From NCBI RefSeq assembly GCF_028554725.1, contig NC_071668.1, positions 43,166,501 to 43,230,500 on the forward strand: a DNA stretch of 64,000 bases. Reading direction: 5' to 3'. Within the stretch, counting starts at the first letter, position 1. The number at the start of each line of letters is the position of its first letter. The DNA comes from Zeugodacus cucurbitae (lineage: Eukaryota > Arthropoda > Insecta > Diptera > Tephritidae). The notes below the pieces were generated by a model. The model had not been told where the DNA came from and made no database searches. It saw nothing but the letters and a program-made list of their open reading frames with translations. Shown one piece after another: positions 58,021 to 64,000 of this stretch. The translations under genes and the position numbers were made by a program.

Positions 58021-60911
58021 TAACCAAATGATGAATATCCTTCGTAACGAAAATATAGAAATTACAGACCAGAGCTCGAAACCTGGTAATTCTAAGGATA
58101 TCCTTGTCCAGGGAAGCTATGCAAATGTGGTAAAAGGCAACGCTGTGCTAATGCAACAACCGCAAAATCCACCAAGTGGAGGTATTGAAAATATGATCCT
58201 AAACTTTACTCAATGTATGACACAATTTATGTCTAGCATGCAAAACATGATCCAAGATTTAATCAAATCACAAAACCAGATGCTACAGACCTTATTATCT
58301 AAAAAATGAGTATACTAAACATTTGTATATGGAATGCCAATGGTATAAACCAACACAAACTGGAGGTAATACGATTTCTGACTGAAAAAGGCATAGATGT
58401 TATGCTACTGTCAGAAACTCATTTAACAAATAAGAACAATTTCTTTATACCGGGATATAGACTTCATGCTACAAATCATCCAGATGGAAAGGCGCACGGT
58501 GGAACAGCAGTATTGGTTAGAAATCGGTTAAGCCACCACGCTTTAGAACCGCATGCTACAGACCAGTTACAAGCTACAACAATATCTTTGAAAAATCGGG
58601 GTTCTGACCTCAATCTAACTGCTATATATTGTCCACCTCGCTTTAAAATTACAGATTGCGAATTTAAAGCCTTTCTTGGAACGCTAGGTCCAAGATTTCT
58701 AGCAGGTGGAGATTACAATGCAAAACACATGTACTGGGGCTCACGTCTTATTAATCCGAAAGGACGGCAGCTGTACTACACTATTATAAACAAGCACAAT
58801 AACCTTGATATAATATCTCCTGGTAAGCCGACATTCTGGCCCAGTGATAGAAACAAAATACCAGACTTAATAGATTTTGCTGTAGTCAAAAATATAGATA
58901 GATCGCTAATAACAGCAGATACATGTACTGACTTATCTTCAGATCATTCTCCTGTACTAATAAAGTTATGCGAACAGCCCATGATAGTTGAGCCGAAAGT
59001 TTCTATAACAACTCATAAAACAAACTGGTTGAAATATAGAAAATATATCAGTAGCCACATTAACATAGATTTAAAAATAAATACAGGAAAAGATATTGAT
59101 AACAGTATAGAAGAATTTAATGATGTAGTAACTAATGCAGCTGTCTTGGCAACACCAAAAAGAAACATTAAAGTTTTTAGAAACGTGTCTAATATTGAAA
59201 TAGAAAAACTTGTGAACGAAAAAAGGCGAGCTAGACGCGAATGGCAGATACATCGCTCTCCTTCTACTCAGTTTCAACTAAAATCTGCTGTACGTAAATT
59301 AAAAAAAGCGCTTAAACGCGAGGAAGAATACAGCACTGAAAATTATATAAAGAAACTGTGTCCAAATTCAACCAAGCAAAACTCTCTTTGGAAAGCCCAA
59401 AAGTCTTTTAAGCCACCGGTAGATTCCAACATGCCTATAAGACAGTCAAATGGTAATTGGGCACGAAGTGACGAAGATAAGGCAAATTGTTTTGCAAATC
59501 ACCTAGAAAAGGTATTTCAATCAAATTGCCCAAAGAACAATTTTAAGTTGCCAATCATCCACACAAACGAGTCGCTTGGGTCTATTAAGACTTCAACTAC
59601 TGAAATTGTTAGTATCATAAAAGAGCTTAATCCAAAACAATCGTCAGGCCACGATAATATTACTCCAAAAATGCTAATTGAGTTACCAAATATTGCTTTA
59701 ACGGTGCTCTCCTTGCTCTTTAATGCAATTTTTAGTTTCGGATACTATCCTATTTCATGGAAAAAGTCGCAGATAATCATGATAGATAAACCGGGGAAAG
59801 ACCTGACACAGCCGTCTTCATACAGACCAATCAGTCTTCTACCCTGTCTTTCTAAAATATTTGAAAAAGTGTTACTATCAAAGATGTCTCCTTTCCTTCA
59901 TGAAAATAATGTAATACCAACGCACCAATTCGGTTTTCGTGCAAAACATGGCACTGTAGAGCAAGTAAATAGAATAACTAACGAAATTAGGAAGGCATTC
60001 GAGCATAGAGAGTACTGTTCTGCTATATTTCTAGATGTGGCTCAGGCGTTTGATAAAGTGTCGCATGAAGGACTTTTGTATAAGATTAAAAAAGTTTACC
60101 TTTCCAATTGCTTAAAACCTTGGAGTCCTATTTAAAAAATAGAAAATTTGCTGTAAAAGTAGGTGATTTTATATCTGATGAACGTTCAATAAGGGCTGGA
60201 GTACCTCAGGGCAGTGTTTTAGGCCCAACTCTATACATCATATATACAGCTGATCTTCCAACTGCTAATAATGTTTTGACATCAACTTTTGCGGATGACA
60301 CAGCTTTAGTGAGTCGTAACAAATGCCCCATTATAGCATCAAGAATATTAGCGAAGCACTTAAGTTCTGTCGAAGAATGGCTAGCAAACTGGCGTATAAA
60401 TGTAAATGAACAAAAGTGCAAGCATGTTACATTTTCCCTAAGACCAAAAATGTGCCCGGCAGTTAAAATGAACAATATTATAGTGCCTCAAGCGAATGAA
60501 GTTACCTATCTTGGTATTCATCTAGATAGAAGGCTTACGTGGAGAAAACATATATCTAGTAAAATAACTAGCATGAAGATATGCAAATTTAAATTGGCTT
60601 TTAAATAAAAATTTTAAACTTAGCTTAGACAACAAAGTGCTTTTATACAATGCGGTCATAAAGCCGATTTGGATGTATGGCATTCAACTGTGGGATACGA
60701 CCTGTGCAACTAATATTGATATAATACAAAGGTTCCAATCGAAAATGCTTAGATCAATCACGTGCTCACCATGGAACATGCGCAATGAAAATATCCATAA
60801 AGATCTTTGTATCCCTATGGTAAAGAAAGAAGTAGAGGACAGCAGATTGAAATATTTATCTAAACTCTGTGATCACCCAAACCCATTGGCTAATGCTTTA
60901 GTACATTCCTT
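58018..60911 (+). mobile_element. Jockey copy truncated at both ends
   Basis: The left junction (ACCG|TAACCAAATG) falls within ORF1, about 95 codons from its end. The right junction falls after ACATTCC, at the C terminus of ORF2, without the 3' UTR or the poly-A found at the other Jockey copy. A simple target-primed insertion would keep the 3' end. A later deletion or recombination is likely. Confidence 0.8.
58028..58309 (+). pseudogene. Jockey ORF1 C-terminal fragment
   Basis: Ninety-three codons corresponding to the last part of the ORF1 at 21783-23282. They include QGSYANVVKGNAV and FTQCMTQFMSSMQNMIQDLI, ending MLQTLLSKK. The zinc knuckles are missing because of the 5' truncation. Its stop overlaps the ORF2 start (ATGA at 58306-58309), the usual Jockey arrangement for coupled translation. 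Confidence 0.9.
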
Positions 60912-60924
60912 TTACATCAGCTGA
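58306..60924 (+). pseudogene. Jockey ORF2 (endonuclease and reverse transcriptase), two frameshifts
   Basis: It is open for 609 codons from 58306 to 60135. The endonuclease has NICIWNANGINQ, LLSETHL, GGTAVLVR, GGDYNAKHMYWGS, IPDLIDFAV and LSSDHSPVL. It is therefore complete, unlike the copy at 21786. The reverse transcriptase shows YRPISLLPCLSKIFEK, HQFGFRAKHGT and FLDVAQAFDKV. A one-base loss near 60093 shifts to the frame 60108-60608, with GVPQGSVLGPTLY and the active site STFADDTAL. A second shift near 60580 leads to 60637-60924 (WMYGIQLWDTTCATN). The end is replaced by Harbinger sequence after ACATTCC. Confidence 0.92.
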
Positions 60925-61193
60925 TGGATGTAAACATTGTACTGTTACAGAAGAGCATAAAGCTTTCAGTGTGTTCAATGCAATCCATTGTAGTACATTT
61001 CACAACACCACAAAATTTCAATGGTTTCTAGAACTCTATTGTTGTACGGAACACCATTTGCTTTCAAACAAAATTCGGAAAACCGGTAATACACATATGG
61101 TTTCTGAAGCATACTACAATATATACTACATGTCTGTCTCAGGTATAAAATTTTATTTGGGCAGATCTTAAGCATGAACTGTGAAAGCGGGCA
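60912..61193 (-). pseudogene. Possible Harbinger transposase N-terminal fragment
   Basis: On the minus strand 61175-60975 reads MLQKPYVYYRFSEFCLKANG then VLETIEILWCCEMYYNGLH. The Y-R-F-S start and the pattern of a Leu-rich stretch ending in x-x-Y-x-x-G resemble the N-terminal part of HARBI1-type transposases. The match is weak and the catalytic region is not present. The position, opposite in strand to the Myb-like protein within the same terminal repeats, fits the two-gene plan of Harbinger elements. Confidence 0.35.
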
Positions 61194-61196
61194 TAA

Positions 61197-62442
61197 GCAT
61201 GTTTGGATATGAAAATTTGTACTTCTTTCTATTTTTGAATTACTAAAATTTTCAAATGATTCTTACATAAATTTTGAACAAATGCTTATGATTTGAAATA
61301 TAATTTTTGTATTTATGAGTTGTATTAACCCTTAGCCTAAAGAGATAAAATGTATCCTATGTCCTTACCCTGCTTCTAAGCTACCTCGCCACCAATTGCA
61401 AGCCAAATCGGTTCAGCCGTTCTTGAGTTATAAACGACTTTCTTTTATATACTATATTCATACTTGTAGATGACAGAAAACAGCAAAAAAGAAAAAAACC
61501 TAGTGGGGTTGCACTCCGGGAGTGCAGGCAGAAGTGAAAACTTGACTTTTGGCGCGTTGGGCACTTTTTTGGGTGAAAATTTTAGCATTTCTCGCGACAT
61601 GAGGGATTGTACATAAAAAATCAAGTTTATCAAAGCGATGTGGGCACTTTTTGAATAGACATGAAGTATAATAATATAGAAACTTTATTCGAAGGAAGTG
61701 GTTTTATTTAAATGAGTAAATATTAGTAAATAGTAAATACAAAATTTATCAATTCTTTTCCATAATTTCAACAACTCTTACATCATCATTATCAGCTTTT
61801 TCATCATTATTATCAGGATTTTCATCAAATTCTAAAACTGAAACAATAGGTCAATGGTAACTAAAGTATGAAATGAACAATTTTGATTTAAATCTATTTA
61901 TATATCTTGTGAATACTGCATCAATAGTAGTTTTGTATTTTGTTGTGCTAAGATTGCGATCATTGGACATCGTTAAATGAAATTCTTCATATAAAAATTC
62001 AATCAATCATTTTTGACATCTGCAAAGTTTATATTGAAATCTCCACTCATAATCATAGCATAATGATCAAAACTTCTATTAATTTACATCATAAATAGTG
62101 GGGAAGCAGCTTTAGAATAAATGAATAATTGATTCAATTTTAATAGAGTTAATTTTCCTAATTTCCCAAAATTTCGAGATTTTCTGTAATCTTGTAAAAA
62201 TTTATCAACTTCAAACTTTAAATGCAGCGCCTTTTTAAACGCTAGCGCCAAACTTGTATTCTTGTAATGTAAGTTGGTAAAACAGAAAGTTGTCTCCCTA
62301 GCCGAAGAAAGAGGCAGCTGATATATATGTACCTATGCGTATACTAATAGTATTGTACACTATTGTAAACATATGTGTACCCCACGTGTTTCTCATTTTT
62401 TAGATAATTTTATTTAATAACGTGTTGCATTTGTTTATGTAT
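61197..62442. other. Unassigned AT-rich DNA
   Basis: AAATCGGTTCAGCCGTTCTT near 61408-61427 is the kind of phrase often found in dispersed insect repeats. I found no second copy here. No gene is recognised. Confidence 0.35.
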
Positions 62443-62622
62443 GGAGGATGGGATCATGTGTAGAAGTTCACGCAAGTGAGGAAAGTTTTTGATTGTCACT
62501 CACTTGGGAGTGGCCAGAAACGATTCTTCTCCACATGGTTCAAGCAGCTCACGACTTCCGGTTTAGACCAAGTATCCTCTGGGTAGCCAACAGACATCCG
62601 TTTGAAGGCGAGCTAAAGTGAG
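62443..62622 (+). ncRNA. Candidate HDV-like ribozyme, second copy
   Basis: GGAGGAT (62443-62449) pairs with ATCCTCT (62574-62580) over 7 bp, again beginning with G.U. Compared with 16509, an A-T pair replaces a G-C pair in P1. In the 10-bp helix 62451-62460 with 62532-62541, two pairs differ in both partners (G-C for A-T and A-T for G-C). The P3 hairpin, the GGG, CTAAA (C at 62613) and the short P2 (62548-62552 with 62618-62622) are conserved. P4 is not convincing in this copy either. Confidence 0.5.
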
Positions 62623-62687
62623 AAGGCGAAGCCCGCTTATGCGGTTGTGCGTAGGGTTTGGGACCCACCACATAAAAACACCCCCCA

Positions 62688-64000
62688 ATGAAAAATCTAC
62701 GAAAGCCTCGGATGAGACACCCCCCTTTTGATGACGACCCCTGCAAACGTTTTAAGGATAATGATATAAGGGCATGCACCTGGAATGTCCGGACCCTTAA
62801 TTGGGAAGGTGCCTCTGCCCAGCTGGTTGATGTCCTCATACGACTTAAGGCTGACATCACCGCCATCCAAGAAGTGCGATGGACGGGACAAGGACGGAAG
62901 AAGGTGGGTCCTTGTGACATCTACTACAGCGGCCATATAAAGGAGCGCAAATTTGGTGTTGGATTTGTGGTGGGAGAGAGACTCCGTCGCAGAGTCCTGG
63001 CATTCACCCCGGTGGATGAACGTCTAGCCACAATCCGCATCAAAGCGAGGTTCTTCAACATATCGCTGATTTGCGCCCACGCCCCAACGGAAGAGAAGGA
63101 CGATGTGACCAAAGATGCTTTCTATGAGCGCCTAGAACGCACCTATGAGCGCTGCCCCCGCCACGATGTAAAAGTCGTGCTTGGTGATTTTAACGCCAGG
63201 GTGGGTAAAGAAGGTGTCTTTGGCACAACAGTCGGAAAATTCAGCCTCCATGACGAAACATCGCCAAACGGCCTGAGGCTGATCGACTTCGCTGGGGCCC
63301 GAAATATGGTCGTCTGTAGTACCAGATTCCAGCATAAGAAAATACATCAAGCTACTTGGCTGTCTCCTGATCGAAACACGCGGAACCAAATCGATCACGT
63401 TGTGATAGACGGAAGACATGTCTCCTGTGTTTTAGACGTGCGTACGCTCCGAGGACCAAATATAGACTCGGACCATTATCTGGTCGCAGCGAAGATACGC
63501 ACCCGCCTCTGTGCAGCAAAGAATGCCCGTCAACAAACACAAGGAAGGTTCGACGTCGAAAAGCTGCAATCGCAACAGACAGCCACGAAATACTCTACTC
63601 GACTTGCACTCCTGCTCTCTGAAAGCACTCATCAGCATCTCGGTATAAGGGAACTGTGGAACGGCATCTCAAACTCACTGCGTACCGCTGCAGCCGAAAC
63701 AATTGGTTTTCGGCAACGACAAAAAACAAGCTGGTACGATGAGGAGTGCCGTCTCGCAGCGGAGAGAAAACAGACTGCCTACCTCGCAACATTGCAAACG
63801 ACCACAACACGTGCGGGATGGGATAGATACCGAGAGCTGAAGAGGGAAGCGAGACGCATTTGCAGACAAAAAAAGAAAGAGGCCGAAATGCGTGAGTACG
63901 AAGAGCTTGAGAAGCTGGCAGACAGAGGGAATGCTCGAAAATTTTATGAAAAAATGAAGCGACTTAACGAAGGTTTCAAGACCGGAGCATCCTCATGTAG
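62688..64000 (+). CDS. RTE polyprotein N-terminal part (endonuclease), open to window edge
   Basis: I read 437 codons from ATG 62688 without a stop; an in-frame TAA lies upstream at 62673, which supports this start. The endonuclease motifs are WNVRTL (residues 32-37), QEVRW (61-65, catalytic Glu 62), CAHAPTE, GDFNARVG (Asp 167, Asn 169), NQIDHVVIDGRH and S-D-H-Y (261-264). A Lys/Arg-rich helical linker follows (RRICRQKKKEAEMREYEELE). The protein nicks target DNA and, with its reverse transcriptase, copies the element RNA into the site. All catalytic residues I can place are present. Activity depends on the part beyond 64000. Confidence 0.93.
   Translation, partial: MKNLRKPRMRHPPFDDDPCKRFKDNDIRACTWNVRTLNWEGASAQLVDVLIRLKADITAIQEVRWTGQGRKKVGPCDIYYSGHIKERKFGVGFVVGERLRRRVLAFTPVDERLATIRIKARFFNISLICAHAPTEEKDDVTKDAFYERLERTYERCPRHDVKVVLGDFNARVGKEGVFGTTVGKFSLHDETSPNGLRLIDFAGARNMVVCSTRFQHKKIHQATWLSPDRNTRNQIDHVVIDGRHVSCVLDVRTLRGPNIDSDHYLVAAKIRTRLCAAKNARQQTQGRFDVEKLQSQQTATKYSTRLALLLSESTHQHLGIRELWNGISNSLRTAAAETIGFRQRQKTSWYDEECRLAAERKQTAYLATLQTTTTRAGWDRYRELKREARRICRQKKKEAEMREYEELEKLADRGNARKFYEKMKRLNEGFKTGASSC

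Larger units (their letters stand above)
57753..61193. mobile_element. PIF-Harbinger element split by a Jockey copy
   Basis: The terminal repeats are about 48 bp: left TGCCCTGTTTCACAGTTCGT, right complement TGCCCGCTTTCACAGTTCAT, continuing to CCCAAATAAAATTTTA in both. The left flank is TTA; the right flank is TAA, so the duplication is not exact. The left 265 bp match the copy at 10409. The Jockey sequence occupies about 58018-60911. The remaining right part holds a possible transposase fragment on the minus strand. Confidence 0.8.
62443..64000 (+). mobile_element. RTE-type retrotransposon, 5' part, continues past the window
   Basis: The 5' end aligns base for base with the start of the element at 16509. 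The leader and endonuclease are closely similar to that copy, but none of its frameshifts or deletions in the shared region are present. The window ends in the linker before the reverse transcriptase (TTCAAGACCGGAGCATCC). Confidence 0.92.

Noticed and set aside
1..64000. tRNA, rRNA or bacterial-type promoters and operons
   Set aside because: None seen. The content is eukaryotic and repeat-rich.

Overview
This is an AT-rich eukaryotic window from an insect genome, most likely a true fruit fly (Tephritidae; family level is inference). The signs are many short ATGTACATAC-type microsatellites, a dense mix of Jockey and RTE non-LTR retrotransposons, Tc1/mariner, hAT, PIF-Harbinger and piggyBac DNA elements, and an abundant INE-1/DINE-1-like repeat. 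I see no convincing single-copy host gene, tRNA, rRNA or CRISPR. Nearly all recognisable coding sequence belongs to transposable elements, most of it broken. The stretches between elements look like intergenic or intronic DNA.

Layout. 1-6.3 kb: a decayed RTE tail, a 370-bp terminal-inverted-repeat (TIR) element and two DINE-like copies. 6.3-11 kb: a Harbinger-type MITE next to a degraded Helentron (Rep, helicase and endonuclease remnants) whose 3' part is cut by a Harbinger element carrying a Myb/SANT-like remnant. 12-14.4 kb: a pogo-like MITE and a reverse-strand DINE copy containing a piggyBac-type MITE. 16.5-23.9 kb: a full-length but mutated RTE element split by a nearly complete Jockey element on the other strand. 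23.9-26.4 kb: a Tc1 relic, an inverted-repeat unit and a 78-bp tandem array. 26.4-40.3 kb: DINE copies, a Tc1 element with intact ends but a dead transposase, a small helix-turn-helix transposon derivative and another Tc1 relic. 43.2-46.1 kb: a Tc1 element containing a DINE copy that contains a hAT element. 47.3-50.5 kb: a second hAT copy holding two RTE insertions. 51-56.7 kb: two near-complete DINE copies. 57.8-61.2 kb: a Harbinger element holding a Jockey copy truncated at both ends. 62.4-64 kb: the 5' part of an RTE element whose frame is open to the window edge.

The most interesting signal is in the 5' leader of the RTE family. The two full-length 5' ends (16509 and 62443) can form a 7-bp helix from the very first nucleotides, with a terminal G.U pair, followed by GGG and, further on, a C-U-A-A-A motif just before a P2-like strand. 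That layout resembles HDV-like self-cleaving ribozymes. Several paired positions differ between the copies in a compensatory way.

How the parts work together: autonomous elements (Jockey, RTE, and the Helentron, Harbinger, Tc1 and hAT lineages) supply enzymes; short elements (DINE-like copies, MITEs) look like non-autonomous passengers. Nesting gives a relative insertion order at several places, listed in the findings.
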